This document shows positions 26,939 to 34,364 of a stretch of DNA of 57,031 nt, one piece after another (position 1 is the first letter of the stretch; each line of letters starts with the position of its first letter). Under the pieces are notes generated by a model, which saw nothing but the letters and a program-made list of their open reading frames with translations, searched no databases and was not told where the DNA came from. The DNA lies in contig JAGBAA010000124.1 in assembly GCA_017939795.1 (NCBI GenBank), positions 1 to 57,031 on the forward strand, in the 5' to 3' direction. Position numbers and translations under genes: made by a program. Origin of the DNA: Thermoguttaceae bacterium. Lineage in GTDB: Bacteria; Planctomycetota; Planctomycetia; Pirellulales; Thermoguttaceae.

Positions 26939-28174
26939 TCAGGGGAGGTCCTGAGCGTAGAGGTTGAAGTATGCGTCCGCGAAACGGGCGGCGTCGGAGA
27001 ACTTTTTCAATGCGGAATGTGCTGCGGCGATCTGCTCGGCACGGCGGTCGGAGTGCGTTTCCAGAAGGTACGTCGCGGCAGCTATGGCAGTCGTTTCATG
27101 ATGCGTCGGTACCGAGGCGCACGCCCCCTGCGGAAAAAGTTCCCCCAGACTCTCCGTTTCGGACGCAATGACCGGTACTCCGGCTCGCGCAGCTTCCAGC
27201 ATCGCCAAACCGGCTCCGGAAATCGAATGCGGTGCCCAAAAATAGTTCAGAGCAGGTAGAAGCTGCTGAAGATCCTGCCGAAACGGCAAGAAATGCACGA
27301 TGGACTCCCGCTCATACTGAAGCGTGAATTTTGCGATGGACCGCCGTTCCCGTTCCGTCTGAGGTGAAAGAGAACGTGCCCGCCGATCTTCCAGTTCCGG
27401 ATCGAAAAAGAGCAGGTGCATCTGCGGACAGACCCGCACGATGGAATCGATGCTCCAAACGGCCCACTGCCAGCGTTTCCACGGAGCGACCGGTCCCACA
27501 CATGCCGCAAGGACCGCATCGGAAGGGATCCCTAAATCGGCAAGCAGTTCCTCACGCAGAGCGGAAGCTGTTTTCGATCCACTTGCAGTCTCAGATGTTT
27601 CCGCGGTCTTGAAAGTCTCTCCGCCGTTCAGTACCAATGGAGTCAGCGTATTCTGAAGATCTGCGTCCAGAAAGTCAGGCAGAAGGTTCCAGTTTCCGCG
27701 GATCCCGCGTTTCTCCCACGCATTTTTCACGCCGTTCGAGTTGGCGGTCAGTACATCAAAACGCGCAAAAAGTCCCGGATCTTCCGCGAAAAACCATGGA
27801 TCTGCATGGCGCAGCGACGCGATCGACCGGGCATGAAACCGTTTCGCCAGATGCAGTCCCGCCCGCATAAGGAATTCTCCCCACACGTGGACCGCCCGCG
27901 GCCGAAGACGCAGTTCCCGGATCTTCCAGAAAACTTTCCAATATACTTCCTGGGCAAACCGTGCACGCAGCTCATGGACCCGGACCATAAAACGTGAATT
28001 TTCCGATTCCAATTCCTTCCGCACGTCTTCATCGACCGGAGAAAACGAGAAAATGTGCATCTCCCCCTCCCGCGGCATTTCCATTTTGCCGGTTTTCGCG
28101 ATACGCACCAGCGCACGGAGCTGTGCGGAATCTCCGGACGGAGAAAGATTCGGGATCAGGTGAACGATGGGCAT
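26939..28174 (-). CDS. glycosyltransferase, GT-B fold (GT4-like)
   Basis: A 411-aa cytoplasmic protein. The N-terminal half has a Rossmann-like acceptor domain (MPIVHLIPNLSPSGD start, VHVWGEF). The C-terminal half has the nucleotide-sugar domain: AACVGPVAPWKRWQWAVWSI, then the family block APHSISGAGLAMLEAARAGVPVIAS with the conserved glutamate of the E-x7-E region. It likely adds a sugar to an envelope or capsule glycan; donor and acceptor are unknown. A Thr/Glu/Ser-rich insertion (GETFKTAETSETASGS) sits between the domains. No Shine-Dalgarno is seen. The 131 bases downstream show no gene. Confidence 0.75.
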   Translation of the reverse strand: MPIVHLIPNLSPSGDSAQLRALVRIAKTGKMEMPREGEMHIFSFSPVDEDVRKELESENSRFMVRVHELRARFAQEVYWKVFWKIRELRLRPRAVHVWGEFLMRAGLHLAKRFHARSIASLRHADPWFFAEDPGLFARFDVLTANSNGVKNAWEKRGIRGNWNLLPDFLDADLQNTLTPLVLNGGETFKTAETSETASGSKTASALREELLADLGIPSDAVLAACVGPVAPWKRWQWAVWSIDSIVRVCPQMHLLFFDPELEDRRARSLSPQTERERRSIAKFTLQYERESIVHFLPFRQDLQQLLPALNYFWAPHSISGAGLAMLEAARAGVPVIASETESLGELFPQGACASVPTHHETTAIAAATYLLETHSDRRAEQIAAAHSALKKFSDAARFADAYFNLYAQDLP

Positions 28175-28196
28175 TGAAACACGCTCTCAGGAACGG

Positions 28197-28227
28197 CAAA
28201 ACAGGAAACGAAACAGGAAACGAAATG
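28197..28227. repeat. short direct repeat upstream of the glycosyltransferase
   Basis: The unit AACAGGAAACGA occurs twice in a row with a partial third copy, within the 131-base gap before the GNAT gene. Confidence 0.6.
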
Positions 28228-28305
28228 GTCTGGATGAAATAGATCAAACGAAACGGTCTCCCAAACACTCAGCAGACCGCGATTTGTGGGAATGCCGGTG
28301 CGGGT

Positions 28306-28803
28306 CTATCTTTTCTCTTCCAGCACACGGTGCCAGAGTCCGACGTCCATCCAGCATCCAAATTTGAAACCGACTTCGGGAAGATGGGCTTTTTTGATCA
28401 GTCCAAAACTTTCATGAAGGCGCACACTCCGTTCATTCGGCAGCGTAATGCACGCGACGACTGAATGGATCTCGTCATTTTTCTCGAGCCGTCGAAAGAG
28501 TTCCTCGTAAAGCCGGTGCCCCACGTGACCTTCCACGTGATTCGGATGCACATAGATCGAGAGCTCCGCCGTCCGGTGCCAGGCCGTCCGCGTTCGGAAA
28601 ATGTCGGCATAGCAGTACCCGACGATCCTTCCGTTTTCTTCAAAACCGAGCCAGGGGAACTTCTGCGTTACCCGCCGGACACGTTCTGCCATCTCTTCGA
28701 CAGAAGGAAGGATCTCTTCCGTAGTGAAGGTCGTGTTCAGGACATAGTGCCCGTAAACTTCAAGGAGCTGCGGGGCATCTTCCGGCGTAACGATACGAAT
28801 CAT
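28306..28803 (-). CDS. GNAT acetyltransferase (phosphinothricin/amino-acid N-acetyltransferase type)
   Basis: A 165-aa GNAT-fold enzyme using acetyl-CoA. The segment ELSIYVHPNHVEGHVGHRLYEEL holds the beta4-alpha3 CoA-binding loop in the place of Q/RxxGxG/A. The C-terminal LHESFGLIKKAHLPEVGFKFGCWMDV matches the Pat/YncA subgroup, which acetylates phosphinothricin, methionine sulfone and related amines. The true substrate is not shown. It lies between the glycosyltransferase and the sulfatase-fold gene on the same strand; no Shine-Dalgarno is visible. Confidence 0.8.
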   Translation of the reverse strand: MIRIVTPEDAPQLLEVYGHYVLNTTFTTEEILPSVEEMAERVRRVTQKFPWLGFEENGRIVGYCYADIFRTRTAWHRTAELSIYVHPNHVEGHVGHRLYEELFRRLEKNDEIHSVVACITLPNERSVRLHESFGLIKKAHLPEVGFKFGCWMDVGLWHRVLEEKR

Positions 28804-28872
28804 GGCAAATCAAAAAAATCAAAAAATCTGAAAAACCAACTGTAAAACGGAGGGGACTCCCCCCTAAATCTT

Positions 28873-30666
28873 CTATTTTTTGCGGGTCGAACGCAAATGA
28901 GCGGAAACATCTTCCCAGTTCAGGACCCGATTTACTTTTTTCCAGCGTTCATACCGGGCGATCATTTCGACGATCTCTGGTTTCGTCTGATTCTGAATGA
29001 AGACGTTTTTCGTCTCACATCGGTCGGCGGCCATATGGTAAAGCTCCCACTGCCGTCCGTGTCTCGGAAGGACCAGTTTCCAGTACCCGTGCCGGATCGC
29101 GATATTTCCCTGAACTTCCCAGAAAAAGTACCGATGCTTCCGGTTCTCTGCCGTCATGAGGTCCGAGCGGTAGTTCACCGAGAAAAGCGGGACCATGGAA
29201 CGCCCGGCCGGAGGCAGAGTATCGTGTCCGCCAAGTTCTTTCGGGAACGGATGCTCCGAGATCTCCACAAGCGTCGGCAAAATATCGATGATGTGGACCG
29301 GCTCGATGACTTTTCCCGGATCGGAGTGCTGATTCCAGCGAATGATGCACGGAACAGCGATCCCGCCTTCGTAGACCGACTCGGCATACCCTCGGAACGG
29401 CGTGTTGCTCACGTTCGCCCACGGTACACCGCAGCTCTGGAAAACAGCACGGCCTCCCGGTTTGGAACTCGGGATATTGCCGACCTGGACCGGTGCGCCT
29501 TCCTTCGTTTCCGCCGGAATACTGCGGGATTTCGTTTTCGGCGAAAGTTCTGCTCCCGACGCGCCGCAATCCGAAAGAAAGATCACGATCGTGTCTTCAT
29601 CCGCACCCAGCTGCTTCAGCTTGTTCATGATCATCCCAACCCCGCGGTCCATCGCCGAGATCTGCGCGGCGTAGATCTCCATTCGGCGGGAATGCCATGG
29701 CGCGTAACTTCCGACCCGGCTCCAGTCGGAGACCCGTTCATCCCGCGGCGGCAGCTGCGTTCCATACGGCAAAAGCCCGCGTTTCGTCATCTCTTCAAAT
29801 CGTGCCGAGCGCGTCAGATCCCACCCGGTCACGTACTGCCGTGCGTAGCGTTTCACCTCTTCCTCCGGAGCGTGCAGGGGCCAGCTCGGTGCCGTGAAGG
29901 CGACGTACAGAAAAAACGGATTCGACCGTCCCCGCGTCTGATCGAGAAACTCCACCGCCTCGTTCGCGACCGCATACGTATGATAGTATTCCTCGCCGAA
30001 CGGATACGGCAGACTGTTCATCATGAGGAACTGCGGTTCAAAATAGGAGGTCTGCGAGAGGATCGTCCCATAAAATTTCTCAAAACCGCGATTCAGCGGC
30101 CACGCAAAACTCGGTGCGTTCGGCTTGTAGTGCCGCGTGAGTCCCCATTTTCCGGACATGAGCGTCGTGTATCCAGCCGATTTCAGGAATTCCGCCAACG
30201 TAATGGTACTCTGCGTGATGCTTCCCCGGTACCCCTTCAGCTCCAGATCGACCATCGGCACTCCCATTCCAACACGATGCGGATACTGTCCCGTCATCAG
30301 CGCAGTCTGCGACATCGCATTGTTTCCGCAGGAATAAAATTGAGTGAAAAGCATTCCCTCTTCTGCCAGTTTATCGATGGCCGGCGTGCGGATCTCGCTT
30401 CCATAGCATCCCAGATCGGAAAATCCGAGATTGGACGCCGAGATGATCACGATATTCGGCCGCTTGGCTCCCAGAGAGAACACGCAGCAGAAAATCAGTA
30501 GAAGAAGGAGAGGAAATGAAGGCCGACCGCAGATCCGCTCCTCCGGTACAGCGGGACCGTGCATTACGGAAGTCGCCGTTTGAGGACGCATTTCAAAATC
30601 AGTGCTGCAGTCTGCCTGCGCACATAGGGAGTTGGAGCCTGCATTTTGTTCGCGGTTCATTTTCAT
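28873..30666 (-). CDS. sulfatase-fold protein lacking catalytic residues (pseudo-sulfatase)
   Basis: This 597-aa alkaline-phosphatase-superfamily protein aligns by eye over the whole length of planctomycete arylsulfatases (NIVII...LGFSDLGCYG, TALMTGQYPHR, FLYVAFTAP, GGHDTLPPAGRSMVPLF). The active site is dismantled. The DD metal pair is S78-N79. The formylglycine site CxPxR is N116-A-M-S-Q120. GKWHLG reads GKWGLT (His to Gly175). PHWP reads PSWP (His to Ser261), and SDNG reads SDCG (Asn to Cys367). The frame is intact, so it is not decaying by stops. GGAGG seven bases upstream fixes the start, giving a 49-residue cytoplasmic stretch before the hydrophobic export segment (50-66). A binding or regulatory role outside the cytoplasm is inference. 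Confidence 0.8.
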   Translation of the reverse strand: MKMNREQNAGSNSLCAQADCSTDFEMRPQTATSVMHGPAVPEERICGRPSFPLLLLLIFCCVFSLGAKRPNIVIISASNLGFSDLGCYGSEIRTPAIDKLAEEGMLFTQFYSCGNNAMSQTALMTGQYPHRVGMGVPMVDLELKGYRGSITQSTITLAEFLKSAGYTTLMSGKWGLTRHYKPNAPSFAWPLNRGFEKFYGTILSQTSYFEPQFLMMNSLPYPFGEEYYHTYAVANEAVEFLDQTRGRSNPFFLYVAFTAPSWPLHAPEEEVKRYARQYVTGWDLTRSARFEEMTKRGLLPYGTQLPPRDERVSDWSRVGSYAPWHSRRMEIYAAQISAMDRGVGMIMNKLKQLGADEDTIVIFLSDCGASGAELSPKTKSRSIPAETKEGAPVQVGNIPSSKPGGRAVFQSCGVPWANVSNTPFRGYAESVYEGGIAVPCIIRWNQHSDPGKVIEPVHIIDILPTLVEISEHPFPKELGGHDTLPPAGRSMVPLFSVNYRSDLMTAENRKHRYFFWEVQGNIAIRHGYWKLVLPRHGRQWELYHMAADRCETKNVFIQNQTKPEIVEMIARYERWKKVNRVLNWEDVSAHLRSTRKK

Positions 30667-30707
30667 GGGAAATCCTCCGGCATCTGTCTTTCGGAATACT
30701 TTTCCGC

Positions 30708-30713
30708 ATTATA
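30708..30713 (-). promoter_or_regulatory. -10 box of the pseudo-sulfatase gene
   Basis: A perfect TATAAT on the minus strand lies 42 bases before the start codon; only a T-rich stretch fills the -35 position. Confidence 0.5.
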
Positions 30714-30791
30714 CCACATTCTGCCGTGGAAAAAAAGGGGCAGGGAAGCTCTTTTGGCATTTTTTCCGCGAATTCCTCCAAAAACTCTGCG

Positions 30792-31427
30792 TCAGCGTTT
30801 TTCTTTCCAGTTTTTCTGCCGCCATTTCCACGGCGGAACAGGATCCGGACGGGACCAGATCCCTCGTTTGGCACGCTGAGCTTCTTTCTGGGCATTTGCC
30901 AGCTTCTTTTCATGATTGAAGTACTCGTAATGCCACGCCATCCCCGCACGCAGCTGCGCTTCCTCGACATCCAGCATCGTCCCCTTCCCCTGCGGAAGCC
31001 AGATCCTGCCGACGACCCGCCCGTGCTTGTCCGTTTTGTCGACTTTCACGCGGATCGTCTTTCCATAAACGAGTGAATTCAGATTCTTTCGCGACTGCGC
31101 TCCAAAGTCCTGTTCCCGTTCCGGCGCGTCGATCCCCTGAAATCGGATCCGGATCTCCTGTTTTTCCGGAGTCAGCAGAGTTACGGTATCTCCGTCCGCA
31201 ACACGAATGACCCGTCCAATAAGCGTCTCTCCTTTTTGAAAAACAGAAACTGGCTCTTTTTTGCCGTTTCCGCGATCCCAGCCGCTCTCCCATTTTCCGG
31301 AAGTCCGCGCCTCATTTCCCGCGAAAAGAAGAAGGAGGACCGAACACAAAACCAGAACGATCCCGTTTTTTCGGGAAAACGGTCTCCGAAATTCAGGCAA
31401 AATCATGCCAGAATGCAAATATCTCAT
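30792..31427 (-). CDS. exported thermonuclease-like (SNase) protein
   Basis: A 211-aa nuclease of the staphylococcal-nuclease OB-fold type, anchored or exported by an N-terminal hydrophobic segment (about 20-36). The core begins at GRVIRVADGDTVTLL. It carries the catalytic residues in RIRFQGIDAPEREQ (Arg and Glu) and in DKHGRVVGRI (second Arg). The C-terminal helix GMAWHYEYFNHEKKLANAQKEA is also typical. It would cleave DNA and RNA outside the cytoplasm with calcium. The ATG at 31427 has GAGAG four bases upstream. Reading further upstream would run through the terminator and tRNA-His, so that extension is rejected. Confidence 0.85.
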   Translation of the reverse strand: MRYLHSGMILPEFRRPFSRKNGIVLVLCSVLLLLFAGNEARTSGKWESGWDRGNGKKEPVSVFQKGETLIGRVIRVADGDTVTLLTPEKQEIRIRFQGIDAPEREQDFGAQSRKNLNSLVYGKTIRVKVDKTDKHGRVVGRIWLPQGKGTMLDVEEAQLRAGMAWHYEYFNHEKKLANAQKEAQRAKRGIWSRPDPVPPWKWRQKNWKEKR

Positions 31428-31475
31428 GAATCTCTCTTCCGCAACTCTCAGCAGGACTATGGAAACAGACGGCAT

Positions 31476-31504
31476 AAAAAAAGGATGCCTTTTCCAAGAC
31501 ATCC
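31476..31504 (-). terminator. terminator of tRNA-His
   Basis: A 9-bp stem (GGATGTCTT/AAGGCATCC, one G-U pair) with a GGAA tetraloop is followed by seven T on the minus strand. Confidence 0.85.
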
Positions 31505-31515
31505 CGATTTTAAAG

Positions 31516-31589
31516 TGTGGACGGTGGGACTCGAACCCACGACAACTAGAACCACAATCTAGTGCTCTGGCCAACTGAACTACGTCCAC
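31516..31589 (-). tRNA. tRNA-His (anticodon GTG)
   Basis: A complete cloverleaf on the minus strand. The 7-bp acceptor stem is GTGGACG/CGTCCAC and the anticodon stem CTAGA/TCTAG carries loop TTGTGGT (anticodon GTG). The T arm is GTGGG-TTCGAGT-CCCAC. The CCA end is not encoded. A G is present at position -1 (31590), but the base at position 73 is A instead of the C usual in bacterial tRNA-His. Confidence 0.95.
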
Positions 31590-31650
31590 CATCTATAAAC
31601 TTTCCGAAAAACGAAAAGGCCTTCCATTCATTTTCCATCAAGTACTCGGT

Positions 31651-31678
31651 ATTCTAGCAGAAATTTTCTTTTTGTCAA
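31651..31678 (-). promoter_or_regulatory. promoter of tRNA-His
   Basis: Perfect -35 TTGACA (reverse complement of 31673-31678), 16-bp spacer, -10 TAGAAT (reverse complement of 31651-31656). Confidence 0.8.
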
Positions 31679-31695
31679 TGGGGGAGATCGAAAAT

Positions 31696-32157
31696 TTATC
31701 CATTTTCTCTCATCTTCGACAAATTTTGGCGAATTTCCTCCATTCTTTCCAGAAATTTTCCAGATTCAAGCTCGGATTCCAGCTCTGCGATCGAATCGTA
31801 AAGATGGTGGCTCAGAAATTTCACGGCCCAGTTCGTCTTCAGAGGCGTCACGGACACCACGATCGCGCCGTTCTGGTTTCCCTCCCACATCTCGATCGCC
31901 GTTCCCATCGAGGCTTCCGGCACGAAGGCCAGCACGACGTCCATCTCGCGGCAGAGGTAATTGTGCCCCAGAAAAACGCGCTTCCCTTCCTCGTACGAGT
32001 AATGGATCGAATTTTCATGATTCCGAAACGGATCGTAGACCTCCACACCGGGAATGTACTTCTCGAGCATTTCCGTCAGCCGAAGACGATAGTCCTGCGG
32101 ATGAAGCTCCATTTCCCGATACGATCCCTGCATGATCCCCGCCAGAAAGATCCTCAT
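31696..32157 (-). CDS. nucleoside 2-deoxyribosyltransferase-like protein
   Basis: A 153-aa soluble protein. The opening FLAGIMQGS matches the first strand-loop of the family. EVYDPFRNHENS provides the usual Asp, and MDVVLAFVPEASMGTAIEMWEG matches the conserved D...GTxxE block holding the catalytic Glu. Family enzymes exchange bases on 2-deoxyribonucleosides or cleave the glycosidic bond; close relatives act as nucleotide hydrolases, so the reaction is uncertain. GGAGG four bases upstream sets the start at 32157. Confidence 0.7.
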   Translation of the reverse strand: MRIFLAGIMQGSYREMELHPQDYRLRLTEMLEKYIPGVEVYDPFRNHENSIHYSYEEGKRVFLGHNYLCREMDVVLAFVPEASMGTAIEMWEGNQNGAIVVSVTPLKTNWAVKFLSHHLYDSIAELESELESGKFLERMEEIRQNLSKMRENG

Positions 32158-32255
32158 TTTTCCTCCAATCCTCTGATTTCTCGATTCGCCGTCTGACGGC
32201 ACACTGTCCTGCAGTACCCCACTGCGTCATTCCGCCGGGCAACCACCGGACAAAC

Positions 32256-32948
32256 TCACTCCTCGCGAGACGTCAATCCCAAACCATAGTCCGAAATGCG
32301 GGAGAAAAGGTCCAGAAACCCCTGCCAGTCCCTGGGTTCCAGAGAGACCCTGTCCGTGATCTCATTTTGCCGTGCATTTTCGATCAGGAGCTTCATTCGA
32401 AGACGCAGATAGAGAAGGATCTCCATCAGCTGTGCCGTTTGCGGCGCACTCATTCCCTTCGGCAGTTCCGGCGGCTGGATGCCGTGCAGACGGCGAAGCG
32501 CATCGGCCGCATCGTAGGAGTAAAGTTCCATTTCCGACACGACCGACTCGGGAAGAAATTCCGGATGATTTCCGGCCGCGAGCATCCGAAGTGCGGCATC
32601 TTCCATGGAAAGGTCATCCAGACACGCAAGACGCTGTGCGATCTCTTTCCGCGACCCCACGATGATGAGCGTCTGCCCCAGCGCGATCAGATGTCCCGGA
32701 AAGACCCTCTGCACACTGACCGGCTGACCGTTGAGCAGCGTTCCGTTCGTGCTTTCAAGGTCCGCAAGAAGGATCTCTCCCTCTTCCTCAAAGATCCGGC
32801 AATGGTATCGGCTGACCTTTTCATCCCGAAGCTGGATCGTATTCTGTGCCTCCCGGCCGATGCCTACCGGCAGAGTCAGCGATTCGAAAGATCTTCCCTG
32901 GTCGATCCCGTCAATGATCCTCAGCGTGATGGTCGAATTTTCTTTCAT
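32256..32948 (-). CDS. FHA-domain protein
   Basis: A 230-aa cytoplasmic protein. The forkhead-associated domain (about 1-100) has all signature blocks: GIGRE (29-33), SRYHC (46-50) and STNGTLLNG (67-75), which bind phosphothreonine. The remaining 130 residues are helical, with no recognised domain and no kinase or secretion genes around. It probably docks a Ser/Thr-phosphorylated partner. The start codon is 61 bases downstream of the HIT-gene stop, so the two may share the HIT promoter. Confidence 0.85.
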   Translation of the reverse strand: MKENSTITLRIIDGIDQGRSFESLTLPVGIGREAQNTIQLRDEKVSRYHCRIFEEEGEILLADLESTNGTLLNGQPVSVQRVFPGHLIALGQTLIIVGSRKEIAQRLACLDDLSMEDAALRMLAAGNHPEFLPESVVSEMELYSYDAADALRRLHGIQPPELPKGMSAPQTAQLMEILLYLRLRMKLLIENARQNEITDRVSLEPRDWQGFLDLFSRISDYGLGLTSREE

Positions 32949-33009
32949 GAATGCATCCGATGCGTTCTGTTTGCGTTAGCTCCTGCGTAAAGCTCCGTCC
33001 CGTTCGTCC

Positions 33010-33345
33010 TCACCCCGGCGGCCAGCCGAAGGGGCGTCCGCCGAGAAGATGGAAATGAAGGTGAGGCACCGTCTGTCCCGCCATCAGTCCGTTGTTCGTC
33101 ACGACGCGGAAACCGTCCGTCAGACCTTCCTGTTTCGCGAGTTTCTGGATCACGAGAAAAATGTGTCCGACGAGGGCTTCATCCTCATCGGAAAGCGCGT
33201 CGACGGCAGAGATCTCTTTTTTCGGGATCACGAGAATATGCGTCGGCGCCTGCGGAGCGATGTCGCGAAAAGCCAGGCAGACTTCATCTTCAAACACGAT
33301 GTCTGCCGGAATTTCACGATCGATGATTTTTTTGAAAATGGTCAT
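33010..33345 (-). CDS. HIT-family nucleotide hydrolase (HinT type)
   Basis: A 111-aa histidine-triad protein. The motif HLHFHLLGG (His95, His97, His99) and the opening FKKIIDREIPADIVFED are classic for HinT, which hydrolyses adenosine 5'-phosphoramidates. The final GWPPG is a typical HinT end. The ATG at 33345 gives the normal family length; an in-frame extension to 33585 is rejected because it covers the promoter. Confidence 0.92.
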   Translation of the reverse strand: MTIFKKIIDREIPADIVFEDEVCLAFRDIAPQAPTHILVIPKKEISAVDALSDEDEALVGHIFLVIQKLAKQEGLTDGFRVVTNNGLMAGQTVPHLHFHLLGGRPFGWPPG

Positions 33346-33406
33346 GAAAAACCTGCGTTCCTTTTCAAAAGCAAAAAACGGACTCTGAAACCCTCCATTT
33401 CCTTCT

Positions 33407-33434
33407 ATTATACCGTGTGCCGGCGAAAAAACAA
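33407..33434 (-). promoter_or_regulatory. promoter of the HIT gene
   Basis: -35 TTGTTT (reverse complement of 33429-33434), 16-bp spacer, -10 TATAAT (reverse complement of 33407-33412). Confidence 0.7.
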
Positions 33435-33517
33435 GTCCCCCGCGTACCGCAGCCCCCATTTTCCTGAAAAGTTTTTCAAAATCCTGCCAAAAATTTCCCC
33501 AGCCAATGAGGACGGGA

Positions 33518-33545
33518 TTCCATCTTTTTAAAAATGTGGTAGAAT
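33518..33545 (+). promoter_or_regulatory. probable promoter of the aldolase gene
   Basis: -10 TAGAAT (33540-33545) with a weak -35 TTCCAT (33518-33523) 16 bp upstream. Confidence 0.45.
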
Positions 33546-33599
33546 GAAGATATTCGCTGTTCAGTTCCTGAAATTTTTTATTCACGAAAGGAAATTTCC

Positions 33600-34262
33600 A
33601 TGAAATCGCAGTTTTCCGATGAAATGCTTCAGAAGGTCAGTGAGTGCGGCGCGATCGCCGTGCTGGTCATCGATGAGGCGGTAAATGCCGTGCCGACCGC
33701 CAAGGCTCTTTTGGACGGCGGGATCTGCGCGATGGAACTGACGCTCCGGACTCCCGCAGCGTTGGAGGCACTCGCGAATATTCGGCGTGAACTCCCTGAA
33801 ATGCTCGCCGGCGTCGGTACGATCCTGACTCCTGAGCAGGTCGCGCAGGCCGTGGAAGCCAACGCCGCGTTCGGTGTCGCACCGGGGCTGAACGAAAACG
33901 TCGTTCTTGCTGCGCAGGCTGCCGGACTTCCGTTCGCGCCGGGGATCATGACGCCCAGCGAGATCGAGAAGGCGGTCTCTCTCGGATGCCGGGAACTGAA
34001 ACTTTTCCCGTCGGAACCGCTCGGCGGAATGAAGTACCTGAAGAGTATCGCGGCACCGTACGCGCATTTGGGATTGAAGTACCTTCCGCTCGGCGGTCTG
34101 TCGCTGGAAAACATCGGTCCGTACGTGGAGAGTCCGCATCTTCTGGCGCTTGGCGGCTCGTGGATCGCGAAGCGTGAGCTGATCCAGAAGCAGGACTGGA
34201 CCGCCATCACCGCAAATGCGCGGGCTGCGCGTGAAAAGATCGACGCGATCCGTCAAAAATAG
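33600..34262 (+). CDS. eda: KDPG/KHG aldolase-family protein
   Basis: A 220-aa class I aldolase of the Eda family, which splits 2-keto-3-deoxy-6-phosphogluconate or 4-hydroxy-2-oxoglutarate. The Schiff-base Lys134 lies in RELKLFPSEP, and the catalytic Glu46 in AMELTLRT; GVGTILT and APGIMTPSE also match. AAGGA lies about 7 bases before the ATG. No Entner-Doudoroff dehydratase or sugar-acid kinase gene is adjacent, so 2-keto-3-deoxy-6-phosphogalactonate or hydroxyoxoglutarate remain possible substrates. A hairpin closes the transcript. Confidence 0.88.
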   Translation: MKSQFSDEMLQKVSECGAIAVLVIDEAVNAVPTAKALLDGGICAMELTLRTPAALEALANIRRELPEMLAGVGTILTPEQVAQAVEANAAFGVAPGLNENVVLAAQAAGLPFAPGIMTPSEIEKAVSLGCRELKLFPSEPLGGMKYLKSIAAPYAHLGLKYLPLGGLSLENIGPYVESPHLLALGGSWIAKRELIQKQDWTAITANARAAREKIDAIRQK

Positions 34263-34281
34263 TTTTACCGTGCCATTTTCA

Positions 34282-34316
34282 GTGCAGTTCCCGTCCGCTC
34301 CGGAACTGCACGCTGT
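34282..34316 (+). terminator. probable terminator after the aldolase gene
   Basis: A perfect 10-bp stem (GTGCAGTTCC/GGAACTGCAC) with a 10-base loop is followed by a short TTTT stretch. Confidence 0.55.
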
Positions 34317-34364
34317 TTTCCGTCAAGATCCACTTTCCGATTTCCATAGACCGCAGGTCCGCCC

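Noticed and set aside
31428..31592. Amino-terminal extension of the nuclease gene
   Set aside because: It would be a translation of the terminator and tRNA-His.
33988..34364. Sigma-54 promoter near rtcR
   Set aside because: No clear TGGCA-N7-TGC pair seen at usual distance.
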